A DNA stretch of 64,000 nucleotides, taken from Cephalopachus bancanus (taxonomy: Eukaryota; Chordata; Mammalia; Primates; Tarsiidae). Made by a program: the position numbers and the translations under genes. The DNA lies in assembly GCA_027257055.1 (NCBI GenBank), contig JAPVLO010000875.1, forward strand, positions 62,001 through 126,000, read 5' to 3'. Positions 24,050-35,329 of this stretch are shown here, in pieces. Below the pieces are notes generated by a model. That model searched no databases, was not told the DNA's origin, and saw nothing but the letters and a program-made list of their open reading frames with translations. How positions within the stretch are numbered: position 1 is the first letter of the stretch; each line of letters begins with the position of its first letter.

Positions 24050-25548
24050 TTATAAAGCTTTCTTTTTCTTTGCTTGTTTTCTCATGGCTTTGGGGTTAAT
24101 GTATGTGTGTGTTTTCAAGTTTCTTGTTGTGCTGTATTCTCTGTTGATTCTTTGCTCTGCTGTTCTTTTTGGAAGTGTGTAATCCTTCTTTTTTTCTTTC
24201 TTCTGTGTATAATACCTTTTTAAGTGTCTCCTGTAGAGCTGGGCTGGAAGCTGCATAATCTCTTATGGATTGGATGTCTGGGAAGGATTTTTTTTTTTTT
24301 TTGAGCTGGAGTCTCACTCTGTTGCCCAGGCTGGAGTGCTGGGCTCCGGCGATCCTTCCGCCTCAGCCTTCCGAGTGGCCAGAATTACAGGCATGCGCTA
24401 CCATGCCCAGCTGATTTTTTTTTATTTATTGTGGAGATGAGGTCTCGCTGCCCAGGTGGGTCTCGAACCCACGGCTCAGGCAATCCACTCACCTCAGCCT
24501 CCCAAAGGCATGGGATTACAGGCTGAGCCACTGAGCACGGCTGGGAAGGATTTTAATTCTCCATCACTGATGAAGCAGAGCTTGGATGCATAGGTAGTTC
24601 TTGGCTGAAATTGTTTATCTTTGAGGACTTTGAATATAGGGCACCAGTCCCTTCTTGCTTGTAGTGTTTCTGCGGATAGGTGCTGCTATTCTGATTGGTT
24701 TCCCTGGTAGGTAGCATGACCTTTCTCTATTGCTGCCTTTAGGACTTTCTCTTTTGTGTCTACTTTGCGTAGGCAAATTACTATGTGTCTAGGGGTTGGT
24801 CTTCTCATTTGATGTCTTGTAAGGGTTCTCTGTATCTCTTGTGCTTGACTTGTCACATCTCTGGTGATACGGGGAAAGTTTTCTTGGATTGCCTTCTGGG
24901 ATACTTGCTCCAAGTTATTCTCCATTTCCCTCTCTTTTTCTGGGATACCAATCAGGCAGAGGTGTGACCTCTTGATATAATCACACATATCTTGTAGACT
25001 TTGTTCTTTCTTTCTGAGTCTTCTTTGTATGTTTTTCACTGATTGGGTTAATTCCATGCTCTGGTCTTCAAGCTATGAGATTCTTTTTTCAGCTAGATTA
25101 ATTCTGTTTTCCATGCCTGTCATCTTGTCATTTTTTTCATGGATGACATTTTTTTATTGCCAAAATCTCTGTTACAAGTTCTTTTGGTGTTGCATCTTGT
25201 CTTTCCTCAGCCTTATTCACTCTTTCCATCCACTCCCTAATCCTTGTCATATTCTGGGGCCAGTCATTATTGACTTCCCTTGTTTGGGCATCAAGGCCTG
25301 ATTTTTCAGGAGTGTTGTCTTTAGTACACTTGAAATTGCTGGAGGTCTTCCTTTGGTTTTTCCTCATTTGTGACAGATCTCTTGTTTTTCTCTTTAGTTC
25401 TGTTATTCAGTGGCAGTGGGAGAGGCTTTTCCTTTTGATGTCTGCTCAGTCCTCTATTCTTCCCTGATCCATGCTCTGGATTTGTTCTATTTTGAAATAG
25501 GACAGTGGGTGGGAATCTTTGCTGTCTCTTGTAGTTTTTGAATTTCAA
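24050..25548 (-). pseudogene. L1 ORF1 remnant, split by an Alu
   Basis: ORF1 protein is the L1 RNA-binding chaperone. Pieces read in order on the minus strand. They are 25548-25321 and 25367-25137 (N-terminal part), 25057-24686 (KKEQSLQDMCDYIKRSHLCLIGIPE, then TRHQMRRPTPRHIVI in the RNA-binding region), and, past the Alu, 24317-24050 (the C-terminal LHTSKKNSRAKNQ region in shifted frames). Stops and frameshifts disable it. Confidence 0.85.
24292..24540 (-). mobile_element. Alu inside L1 ORF1, right arm deleted in part
   Basis: It is flanked by exact 14-bp TSDs CTGGGAAGGATTTT (24278-24291 and 24541-24554). The segment that holds the right-arm palindrome in sister copies is missing: the sequence goes from GGCTGGAGTG straight to CTGGGCTCCGGCG. 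Confidence 0.95.
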
Positions 25549-26329
25549 ATAAAGTAGGGAATGGGGTGCTTGGATTCAGAAACTACTGGCAAATTACAGT
25601 GTTCACTTATTGTGGTATGTGTTCCCTGAGACCCACTCCTCACTCCCACTCTATATGCAAAGCAGAAACCAATGCAAAAAAACAACTAAACACACTTACA
25701 CACAGACATACACATACACCCCAAAACAAACTGGAATAACAACAAAGTGAAATAAAAACAAAACAAACAAAAAAAAAAAAACCAAGAAAACTAAACACAC
25801 ACATACTTGCCTAGCACAAAGTGAATAGGGAAGAGAAACCAAAAGACTGGAGGGGGGAAAAAAGGAATTCAGGTCAAACTCTCATACATATATTGACATG
25901 CACCTTAAACTATAAAAAATGAACATAAGCCAGGCTCGGTGGCTCAGCCTGTAATCCCGCGCCTTTGGGAGGCTGAGGCGAGTGGATTGCCTGAGCCCGC
26001 GGATTCGAGACCCACCTGGGCAGCGAGACCTCATCTCTACAATAGATAAAAAAATCAGCCAGGCGTGGTAGCGCATGCCTGTAATTCTGGCTACTTGGAA
26101 GGCTCAGGCGGAGAGATCGCCGGAGCCCATTAGGTTGAGGCTGCGGTGGCTGGCAGCGGCCACTGCACTCCAGCCTGGGCAACAGAGTGAGACTCCTACT
26201 CAAAAAACAAAAAACAAAAATGAACATAAAATAACCTAGAACAAAAGAACAAAAGAAAACCAACAACAACAACAAAATTGAAAGATAAACAATCATTCAC
26301 ATACACACACAAACAGAAAACGACAAATA
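25549..26329 (-). promoter_or_regulatory. L1 5' UTR remnant (antisense), split by an Alu
   Basis: Upstream of the ORF1 remnant the minus strand continues as L1 5' UTR. It is A/C-rich on the plus strand (CAAAACAAACTGGAATAACA) and has runs of AAC and CACACA. In a live L1 this region carries the internal RNA polymerase II promoter. No intact promoter is evident here. Confidence 0.6.
25929..26215 (+). mobile_element. Full-length dimeric Alu in L1 5' UTR
   Basis: It starts GCCAGGCTCGGTGGCTCAGC and ends in a CAAAAAA-type tail. Exact 14-bp TSDs AAAAATGAACATAA are at 25915-25928 and 26216-26229. The palindrome reads GTGGCTGGCAGCGGCCAC. Confidence 0.95.
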
Positions 26330-26428
26330 AAAGAAAATTACTAAGTTTCATCAAAGATGTGAAATGCACAATTGAGTTGACATAAATTGCTTTCTCAATT
26401 CCGAACCTAAAAATCCCCCACTGCATTC
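26330..26428. repeat. 99-bp block identical to 33135-33233 in reverse
   Basis: Every base from AAAGAAAATTACTAAG through CCCCCACTGCATTC equals the reverse complement of 33135-33233. Here it lies exactly between the inverted 5' part and the sense 3' part of one L1, so it is an insert at the L1 inversion junction. It encodes nothing I recognise. Confidence 0.97.
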
Positions 26429-27165
26429 AAAATCACATTGAGATACCACCCAACTCCAGTAAGAACGGCCATCATTAATAAAACAAACAACAACAGATGC
26501 TGGCAAGGATATGGAGAAAAAGGAAAACTTCTACACTGCTGGTGGGAATGCAAACTTGTGCAACCTCTTTGGAAGACAGTGTGGTGGTATGTGAAAGAAC
26601 TAGAAATTAACCTTTCCTAGATCCAGCAATTCCCCTATTTGGAATATATCCAGAGGAACTCAAATCATTCCACAAAAAAGATACCTGCACATGTATGTTT
26701 GTTGTAGCTCTATTCACAATAGCAAAAACATGGAACCAAACATGTTGCCCATTGAAGCTGGACTGGATTAAAAAGCGCGGTACGTATACACAATGGAATA
26801 ACGTGCAGCCATAAAGAAGGACAGACCTATGGACTTAAGGACTTTGCAGCAACTTGGATGGATTTAGAGTCTATCATAGTCAGTAATCTATCACAGAAAC
26901 AAAGAACAGAATATCGTATGTTCTCACTCATAAGCGAACCTTGAACAATTATAATACTACAAGAAAAGGATTGGCAAACTGAGAATCCCTAGCAGGAAAC
27001 TGTCAGGGGAGGAGAGCGGGACTGGCAGTTGAGGGAAACTGCTATGGGAGGGAGGGGCATACCTCATCAACAAGAGTACCTGCATAATCAACTTTTGTAT
27101 ACCAAACCCCAAATTGTACCCCACGTGTTTATAATAATTGAAAAAGAAAACCGCTTTGCCATTTG

Positions 27166-27758
27166 AGAATGTTGGATGTTTTAAGACTGAGATTTGAGTA
27201 TTGCCCTAAGAATTTTCTTCTGCTTCCCTTAGCGTTCCTATATATATATATATAATATCATTTCTGACTGGTAGCAGAAGGTATTCAGTACCAGCAAGCT
27301 TTTTACCAGGGAGTTATTATGATGTTTCTGTAATATAACCAGCTTGCATTTTGACTTTGGAATTTTCCAGAAATAATAAATATCTTACTTTTAAAAAGAT
27401 TATCCTAATTCTAAAATAAAATAAAATTAGTAAGACACTTAACATTTAATTGGCAATTATTGTCAGAACTGTTTCATTGGATAATTTTTCACTAGGACTT
27501 ATTTTAGAATCACTGGTATCAGAGAAAGCTTATAAAAAAGCAGAAGCTAATTGTATCTTCATATTAAGCTTTCAAATTAATTACTTAATCCTTAATTTAT
27601 ATTTTCTTTAGTGCTATTCAAATGATAGCAGCACAAATATGTAATGCAACTATTAATGTTTTATTAAATACATGTATTTATAATATATAAGTATATAAGT
27701 AGTAATGATATAATTTTATGTGATATATAATAGTTAAAATGAAACTACCTTAACACTA
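27166..27758. other. Unassigned AT-rich DNA
   Basis: A TA repeat is at 27239-27258. No gene or nameable repeat is otherwise seen. Confidence 0.5.
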
Positions 27759-28083
27759 CTAGTTGAGTATCTCTTATTCGAATTGAGACCAAAAAGTGTT
27801 TTGGATTTTAGTTCAGATTTTGGAATATTTGCATATACATATTAACTTATCTTGGGGATTGGACACAAGTCTAAATACAAAATTTATATTTCATATGTAC
27901 CTTATGCACATAGCCTGAAGTTAATTTTATATAATATTTTAATAATTTTCTGCATTAAACAAAGTTTGTGTTAAATTTTTGTGTGTGGAATTTTATACTT
28001 GTGTCATCTTTTTGGTGCTCAAAAAGTTTTAGATTTTAAAGCATTTCAGATTTCAGATTTTTAGATTAGAGATTCACAACCTG
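27759..28083 (-). mobile_element. Tigger/pogo-type non-autonomous DNA transposon
   Basis: Ends read AGTTGAGTATCTCTTATTCG on the left and GATTAGAGATTCACAACCTG on the right, so they are near-complementary terminal inverted repeats. Inside are GTGTTTTGGATTTTAG, GCATATACATATTAACTTAT and GCTCAAAAAGTTTTAGATTT. A TA dinucleotide follows at 28084-28085, as for pogo-family insertions. There is no transposase frame. The strand is nominal. Confidence 0.75.
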
Positions 28084-28089
28084 TAATTC

Positions 28090-29475
28090 ATTTCTGACAA
28101 TGACAGTTTTTGAAGTAATTTTTAAAATTATGGTAAAATATAAAGAACATAAACTTGCTATTTTGGTCATTCTAAAATATACAGTTCTATAATGTTAATT
28201 ACGTTCCCATTGTTATGTAGCCAATCTCCAGAATTCTTTTCATTTTGCAAAACTGAAACTCTGTACCCATTAAACAATAGCTTACAATCTCCTCCAGTCC
28301 CAGATAGTCACCATTTTACTCTTTTGTCTCTGTGAATTTGACTACAAGAATACCTCATACAAGTGGAATTATACAGTTTAGTTAGTTTTCTGTATCTGTG
28401 GATTCCACAACCATAGATTCAATAAACCATGGATTTAAAATATTTGAAAAAAGAAGAATGGCTTCATCTGTACTGGACCTGTACAGACTTTTATCTTGTG
28501 ATTATTCCCTAACAATTCAGTATAACAACTGTTTAAATATTAGGTATTATAAGTAAACTATAGTTGATTTAAAGTATACAGGAGGTTGTGAGTAGGTTAC
28601 ATGCAAATACTACATCATTTTATATCAGGGATTTGAGCATATATGGATTTCCTTATTCACAGGGGGGTCCTGAAACCAAACTCCCAGAGATGCCTAGAGA
28701 TGACTGTATTAGTCTTTTTGGACTAGTTTATTTCACTTTGTATAATGTCTTCAAGGTTCATCTATGGTGTAGCATTTCAGAGTCTCCTTACTTTTCAAGG
28801 CTGAATAATATTCTACTGCATGTATATGCCACTTTTTGTCTATCTTTTTATCTATCAATGGGCATTTGGGTTGTTCCACCTTTGGGTTATTGTGAATAAT
28901 AATTCTGTGACCACAGGTATACAAATCTCTCTGAGACCCTACTTTCATCTCTTTTGAGTACATTCCCAGAAGTGGAGTTGCCAGATTGTATGGTAATTCT
29001 ATTTTTGATTTTTTGAGAAACAATCATGCTGTATTCCACAGTGGCTACACCATTTTCCATTTTCCATTCTCACAGACAGTGTACAAGGATTCTAATTTCT
29101 CCAAATATTCACCAATATTTATTTTATTTTTTTGATAGTAGCCATCTTAATGGGTTTTAGGTAATGTCTCATTGTGGTTTTGATTTGCATTTCCCTAATG
29201 ATTAGTGTTACTGCATATCTTTTCATGTGCTTGTTGGTCATTTGTATACATTTGTAGAAATGTTTATTCAAGTCTTTTGGTCATTTTATAATTGAATTGT
29301 TTGTTTTTTGTTGTTGAATTGTAAGATTGCTTTATATATTCTGGATATCAATTCCTTATCAGATTTGCAAATATTTTCTCCCCTTTCACAGGTTGCCTTT
29401 TCACTCTGTTGATTGTGCTCTTTGATACACAGAAGTTTCCTAATTTTAATGCAATATAATTCATCTACTTCCAGT
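28090..29475 (-). mobile_element. Old L1 (L1M-type) with a Tigger element inside
   Basis: Antisense 3' UTR (GTCATTCTAAAATATACAG, CCTCATACAAGTGGAATTAT) is interrupted at 28374-28706. It then resumes TTTATTTCACTTTGTATAAT, GGGCATTTGGGTTGTTCC, CCCAGAAGTGGAGTTGCC and GATTTGCATTTCCCTAATGA, and ends in ORF2 near 29475. The minus-strand frame at 28751-29023 contains ELPYNLATPLLGMYSKEM, an ORF2 C-terminal motif. Confidence 0.85.
28374..28706 (-). mobile_element. MER2-like Tigger DNA transposon
   Basis: The element is 333 bp, bounded by CAG...CTG and by TA on both sides (28372-28373 and 28707-28708), the TA duplication of pogo/Tigger transposons. The interior has GTGGATTCCACAACC, GTACTGGACCTGTACAG and GATTTGAGCATATATGGA. 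It sits inside an older L1, whose sequence continues across it. Confidence 0.88.
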
Positions 29476-30193
29476 TTTAATTTTATATCTCAAATATAAG
29501 TTCAATAACTTGCATCACTGATTTCAGACTGCCATTAAAAGGTTTAGGACATCAACCAAAAATGTTGAAATAGTATGTGGACATCTAGTTTGGCTAACGG
29601 TAACATATGTTTTATTTTTATTTCTGTTTTTTAAAGCAATCTTGACCCAGTTTTGAGAACCTGGCTAGAAGTCAGCCAGTTCCCCTCCTTGAGTTGCTAA
29701 GTAAGTTCACACTCTAACCACTTTCCCTATCAGTTTCCACATTTTGGACCATTATACATCAGGGATAATCACCCCAGGGATAGATACCAGACAACTACAG
29801 GCAGCCTCCATGCCCTACAGTTGAAATTTCTCAAATTAGCCAATCCAGAGGAAGGCTTCAAAATCCAGCTAACCCCACCCCTTTTGCCATCCACAACCTG
29901 CCTCAGCAGGAATCCACTTGCTGTTATCTTGTTCTCTGGTGCAACCCTCTGTGTAGCTCTGCCTAGCAACCATCTCTCATTTGAAGTTATAACAACAAGT
30001 CCTGTCTTTCCGAACTGTTCAAGTGTCTTTGTCTTGTGTTCTGCCATCAAAATAACCTTTAAATCTTATAAAACAGTAACCAATAAAAAAGTACGGTGCC
30101 ACAAACCAAAAATTAGTGATACAATGGTAAAGATGTCAATTCTGGTCAAGGTGATACAGAAAGATAACATTGTGATGCATCTTCAATACTTCA
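29476..30193. other. Unassigned DNA with a possible LTR-like segment
   Basis: From about 29640 to 30060 the base composition is more balanced (AGGAAGGCTTCAAAATCCAG, CCTCAGCAGGAATCCACTTG, TCTGCCTAGCAACC), as in an old LTR. I cannot name it, and I see no bounded ends. The 132-residue plus frame at 29821-30219 lies here and has no known domain. Confidence 0.35.
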
Positions 30194-30247
30194 ATAGAAT
30201 AATAGATAATATGGAATAATACACATAGAATAATAGATAATATGGAA
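30194..30247. repeat. Short tandem duplication, 31-bp period
   Basis: ATAGAATAATAGATAATATG with GAA occurs at 30194-30216 and again from 30225, an offset of 31 bases. Confidence 0.85.
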
Positions 30248-30479
30248 ATAGAAAATTTTAAATACCAGACTCAAAATAAAAATAAAAAGCTTTATGGACC
30301 AAAGACAAAACAGAGATACTAAGTTTAAGGCATGTACCTGCTGATCTTGCTTGTACCAAGAACTGATGATCATGCTATTACATCTTGTGGGATATCAAAA
30401 TATGTTCCAACTAGTTGGATAAAAACCTAACAAAGATAATTAAAAAAATATATGACACTAATGAATATGATCATAAGCA

Positions 30480-31370
30480 ATATATTAGCAAATTGAAATC
30501 AATGCTCAGAAAAGTAATTTCTAATAAATAAGTGTTATTTATTCTGGGAATGGTCAAAGAGGCAATGAAAAAACTCAAAATTACTAGTGATCTGGCAAAT
30601 GGAATTGAACATCACAATGAGATACTACTACACCCACCAGAACAATTTTTTAAAAAGTGATAACAGCAAATGTTGGCAAGGATGTGAAACAACTAGAACT
30701 ATCATACATTATTGGGTGGGTATATGAAAAGACACAAGTACCTTGGAAAAAAAAAGATTAGGAAGTTTCATATAGAACTTAAGATATATCTGCACTGCAA
30801 CCAGCAAGTACATATTAAAGAATTTTTCCAAGATATATGCAGCCATACATATTTGCACAAAATGTTATGTAAGAATATCCATAGAGCTTTATTCATAGTC
30901 ATCACAACTGGAGACAGACCTCACGTGTCTTTTACTAGCAGGATAAATAAAGTGTGGTATATACATGTAATAAAATGCTAGTTAGCATTACACATAAGGA
31001 AGCTAATCCCACACAGAGTAACATGTCTGAATATCAAAAATTTTATGCTAAGTGAAAGAAGCCTTCCACAAAAAAGTACACGGCATACAATGCCACTTAT
31101 AGGAAGGTCTGGAACAAACAAAGAAAAATTAGTTGATGATGGAAAAAAGTCAGAATAGTGGTTACCTCTGAGAGAAGGAATAGGAATAGGAACTGGCTAG
31201 AAAGGGGCATAAGAAAACTTTCCCGGTGATGGTAATATTCTATAATGTGCTAAAAATAAGTCAATTTATCAAAACTCATCAAATTGCATGTTTACAATTT
31301 ATACATGTTGTTTTAAGAGAACCATTCAATTTTTTTATAAAATGTAAAATGGCTATAAATAAAAACTGAA
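30480..31370 (+). mobile_element. Old L1 3' end (L1M-type), sense
   Basis: Sense ORF2 end and 3' UTR are visible: CACAATGAGATACTACTACA, AATGTTGGCAAGGATGTG, GATAAATAAAGTGTGGTATA, TATGCTAAGTGAAAGAAGCC and GAATAGTGGTTACCTCTGAG, the last typical of old L1 3' UTRs. Frames are destroyed. Confidence 0.85.
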
Positions 31371-32181
31371 CTTCAGCTTTTGATTTGGAGTGTTTAGGAC
31401 TGAAGTGTCCTGATGTGTGTAACTTACTTTAAAATGCCTCCAAAAATAAGATACCTTCATAAATGGATAGAGGAATGGATGGATAAATTGATATGTGATA
31501 AGGCAAGTATAGTAAAATGTTAATTGTAGAATATCGGTGTTGGGTATATGAATGGTTCCTGTAAAATTCTTTTAAATTTTCTACATGCTTGAGATAATTT
31601 ATAATATAATGGTAGGTAATAAGTAGTTGGTCTAAGGCTTTGAGAGGGTATATGTATAATCTAAGCATCAGAAGTTGGCAGCATTTTTATCTGGCTCTGT
31701 GACTAGATCTGTGTTATTCACCATCCCTTTGGGGGCAGAAATACCAAATTACCAATGGTATGGAAAATTTCTGAGGAAACTCTGAGATGGCAACTACAAA
31801 TGCTCTAGAAGAAAAGAGAGAAAAAGAAACGTCCCACTCAAAATAAGAATTCTTATCAAACACAAATCATTAAGAAATTGTATGTTAGGGAAGAAAATCA
31901 TCAAAACTCACACTCAAGATTTTAATTTAATAAAATCTGAGAAGGAAGCTGAAAAACTCTAATGAAAGGCAGTCAGGGATCCTACATGGTGTAATTGTTT
32001 CTAAGAAAAAGAAAGTATAAATTAAACATTAACATTTTATTTGACATATTTCTGATGAGAGCCTGGATTGGTACATACTATTTTAAGTATATAAACAGAA
32101 ACAAATATATCCAATTCCAAACAATTATGACTTAGCCTTTAAATGTTTCAGAGGCTATTAAGCTCTTAAAGTGTTAAATTA
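31371..32181. other. Unassigned DNA
   Basis: No gene or nameable repeat is visible. Confidence 0.5.
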
Positions 32182-32275
32182 ATGCATTTTGTTTATTCAA
32201 CAAATATTTATTAAACACTTAGAATGTTCCAGGTACTTTCCTTGGTGCTGGGATGCAGTGATGTTGGGGAAAAAA
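32182..32275 (+). repeat. L2-type LINE remnant
   Basis: TTATTCAACAAATATTTATT, AAACACTTAGAATGTTCCAG and GTGCTGGGATGCAGTGATG are in the order of the ancient L2 3' end. Confidence 0.65.
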
Positions 32276-32884
32276 AAAAAGCTAACGGCAAAGCACAAGG
32301 AGAATATTTTCTGAAGACTTATCTTTACTTCTGAGGCATGGTGGGGGACAAAAATTTGAGGGGATAATGAGGGTAAGACTAGAAATAAAGTACTTACTGG
32401 GCCTCAAGGATCAGCTAACCGAGTTAACAAGAATAATGTATGCAATTTACATATATTAGATGTCATTTTTATTTTGTATCTATATGAGGCTAACAAGACA
32501 CTGTGCCAGCAGCCACTAAATATAAAACATTTTTTTATGGGGTGGCCTTAAGTCGGTAGATTCTTATATGAGATCAAAAATATTGTAAGGGATGTGGCTG
32601 CAAAAATAGTTTAAAAGTTATACGGTTGACAAAAATAAGAGATTTTATTATTGAATTGAATTGTTTTGAGCTGTTTTTTGCTTAAAAATTCTAATGTACC
32701 AGTTAAAAGAGAAATATAATGTTACTTCCCAACTGGCTGTATAATAGACCTCAGCATCATTACATCACTTTGTACAATTATTCATTTATAAATGTATATA
32801 TTTACATAGACAAGGATGGACTTATAAATTACAAAATTATCAATTTATAATAATGCAAAACGTTTTTAATGTTTTAAAATTATA
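32276..32884. other. Unassigned AT-rich DNA
   Basis: Nothing recognisable. Confidence 0.5.
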
Positions 32885-33060
32885 TTCATTTATCTATTCA
32901 AAATATTATTGAGCAGTAATCATGTGGCAATCGCTTTGCTAATTGATAGGAACACAGCTAAGGGCCTGTGGATATGATGGATGAATATGATTTTTGATTT
33001 CATGGGATTTGCGTACTTGCGGGTAATAATTAAAGAAACAAAGAAGATACTTATGTCATA
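32885..33060 (+). repeat. Possible L2-type remnant
   Basis: TATCTATTCAAAATATTATT, GAGCAGTAATCATGTGGCAA and GGGATTTGCGTACTTGCGGG follow the loose pattern of an L2 3' end. Divergence is high. Confidence 0.5.
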
Positions 33061-33134
33061 TGATAATTGCTATGTAAGAAATAAATTGTATAGTGTCTAT
33101 TGAATTCAGGGGCTTTCTTAACTTGACACAGAAA

Positions 33135-33233
33135 GAATGCAGTGGGGGATTTTTAGGTTCGGAATTGAGAAAGCAATTTATGTCAACTCAATTGTGCATT
33201 TCACATCTTTGATGAAACTTAGTAATTTTCTTT
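33135..33233. repeat. 99-bp block, likely native copy
   Basis: It is the reverse complement of 26330-26428, 99 of 99 bases. Old antisense L1-like sequence seems to run on smoothly through its right edge (AATTTTCTTTCTAAGCATAA), which suggests this is the original location and the other copy is derived. Confidence 0.95.
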
Positions 33234-33560
33234 CTAAGCATAACAGACATAAAATAGTATTTCAGTGTACTTTTAATATGTATTTTATTAGGGTTTAATT
33301 TGCATTTCTTCAGTAACTAATGTGTTTTAACATCGTTTCATATATTTATTTGCTGTTTGAATTTTCATTTTGTAAACTCTCTCATCTTGAGGTTTATACT
33401 TAGTTTTGTTTATGGACTTTTTATTACATTTAAAAGGATTTTTTTTTAAGTTAAAGGAATTATTTTTTATTCTCCATCTTGTTGATACACATCAATTTCA
33501 ACTTTGCTCAGGATTTTTTATACAAACCCAAGTATTTAATAAATGAAAGGAACTTCAGTC
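33225..33560 (-). mobile_element. Old L1 fragment
   Basis: The plus strand has the antisense order TAGTATTTCAGTGTACTTTT, TTTAATTTGCATTTCTTCAG, TAACTAATGTG and TTGCTGTTTGAATTTTC, as in old L1 ORF2 ends. Edges are uncertain. Confidence 0.55.
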
Positions 33561-34651
33561 TTTGGAAACTGCATATTTTAGAATTTTAGAATTTAGAATA
33601 TTTTTTTAAAAATTAAAAATTTTAAAAATATTTCTACATAGCAATTTTAATAACATACACATATGCATATATAATAAAGTATGTTTAAGTCAAAATTATT
33701 CACTACAGGGACAATGTATGCGTTAACCTATAGGCAACAAAACTTGGAAGTTTGAAACTTAAGTTGAAGAAATTTTGGAAAGACTTTTCTTTAGACCATA
33801 GAGTCCATTATTTGCATTTATTTTGATATTGTAGCACTACAAATTTCCCCAGCTGCCCCATATTTCAAAAGTTCTTGCTATTCAATGGTCTCTTGTGCTG
33901 ATGAAGGAAATTAACTGAGTTCTCTATCTAAGCCAGCATGATGCAGAAGAGGGAAAGCACAAATGACTTTTCAGATTATCATCATCTGGACCAATTTAGG
34001 GGAAACACACTTCATGGTAAGAAGTACACATGAGAACTTCCCCCGAGGAACTTTGTGGAAATGTCTGAATTTTCTACATACAAATGAATGATGTTATAAG
34101 CTAATCTTCATTATATTTAAAGCAACAGAGCAACTCCAGATATGGTTTTCCATGTTTTGTTTCCCACTTCCAAGATCAGAGAAGAGTTGAGATGTTCAGG
34201 TGATGTGGCAGAGTAGCTCAGTGTTTTAGGATCATTTAGTAAAGATTTATTATATTTATGTCATTAGGCAACACATCCTTTCTTTAACATCCTACACTTT
34301 AATATATTAAAGTTTTACTGAGAAAAGTGAGGAAAGAGGCTGAATTCCCCATTTAATTTGAATGTCTACACAGAAAGGAAAAAAAAAATTAAGGCAGAAC
34401 TTAGAGAACAAAAACATCACCAGAAAAGAAATTTAGTTGAAGGTGATTAAGAAGAAATTAAGTTCAAACCTACCCTATCCACTCCATATGACACAGATGA
34501 GATTTTACATATAACTTGGGGGAAGAAGGAATCAAAATTTGAGCTATTCTCTTTTATACCTTATGGGACAATGACATTGCTGTTAAATCCATGCTCTTTA
34601 AGAAACGTAATGTTAGCTAACATTGCAACTGACTGTTGTGTAACTCAACTT
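33561..34651. other. Unassigned DNA
   Basis: No nameable repeat and no gene. From about 33780 to 34240 composition is more balanced than in the flanks, so this is a candidate stretch of old single-copy DNA. Confidence 0.45.
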
Positions 34652-34825
34652 CAGTGGTTTTCAAATCTACTTTTATTTTAGAACCACATAGGATGCTTTA
34701 AAAGAATAAAAATATTGAAGTTCTATTACTTATCAATTAAATAGTACCCTCTGGTGTTTGGTCTCATGCGTTGGCATTTTTTTAAAGCTTTCCAGGAGGT
34801 TATAATACGGAGTTGAGAACTACTG
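34652..34825 (+). mobile_element. hAT-type non-autonomous relic
   Basis: It starts CAGTGGTTTTCAAATCTAC and ends GAGTTGAGAACTACTG, the near-complementary terminal inverted repeats (CAGTGGTTCTCA-type) of short mammalian hAT elements. It has no coding capacity. Confidence 0.7.
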
Positions 34826-34995
34826 AAATCTGAGTCTGTCCGGATGAGCAAACCTGGTCAGGGATATAACTATTCTACATCGTTGCAGTTGTAGACTTTC
34901 TGCAAAAGTCACCTCCCAGAAGCAGAGCTCACTGGTGACAATAAAAAGATTCCTGAATATCCTTTACCTAGTTAGAGTGAAATACATTAGTTTAG

Positions 34996-35200
34996 AGCAG
35001 TGTTTCTCAAACATGGATTTTTCATAAGAAGTATCTGGGGAGCTTGTTAAAAATACATTAAGTGACCTACCCAGAACCTATTGAATAAAAATCTTTAGGG
35101 ATCTCCATGAAAGGAGCCCAGAGCTTGAGTTTTTAAAAAATATACGAAGTGAATCTTCTAGTGAGATAAATTTGCTGGACACTCCTTAGAGAGAATCACT
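34996..35200 (+). mobile_element. hAT-type non-autonomous relic
   Basis: GAGCAGTGTTTCTCAAACAT at the left, GGGGAGCTTGTTAAAAATAC, CCTATTGAATAAAAATC and GAGAGAATCACTATT at the right give the order of a MER20-like or related hAT element. Confidence 0.7.
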
Positions 35201-35329
35201 ATTATAGATTAAGACCTTGGATTTCAATATCTTGTCTGAGAGGATGTCCGAGTGTCTCATAAAAAATGGACAAGTCCACTTTTAGTAAAATCTGGTGACT
35301 TTTTGAGGTTATGCTAAAAGTTACAGTTA

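Larger units (their letters stand above)
23773..27134. mobile_element. 5'-inverted (twin-primed) L1 with filler DNA
   Basis: From 23773 to 26329 the L1 is antisense: start of ORF2, then ORF1, then 5' UTR. From 26429 to 27134 it is sense: ORF2 end ([18 protein letters not shown]), 3' UTR, weak A-rich tail. Between them lies a 99-bp block (26330-26428) foreign to L1. The piece order (internal end at the left flank, 5' end at the junction, 3' end on the right) fits twin priming, but most of ORF2 is missing. Tentative TSDs are TAATTGGAA (23764-23772) and TAATTGAAA (27135-27143). A split MER5-like relic on both sides supports one insertion. Two Alus (24292-24540, 25929-26215) landed in it later. 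Confidence 0.8.

Noticed and set aside
29821..30219. 132-residue plus-strand frame
   Set aside because: No known domain, no splice or promoter context, and it spans a possible old LTR and a tandem duplication.
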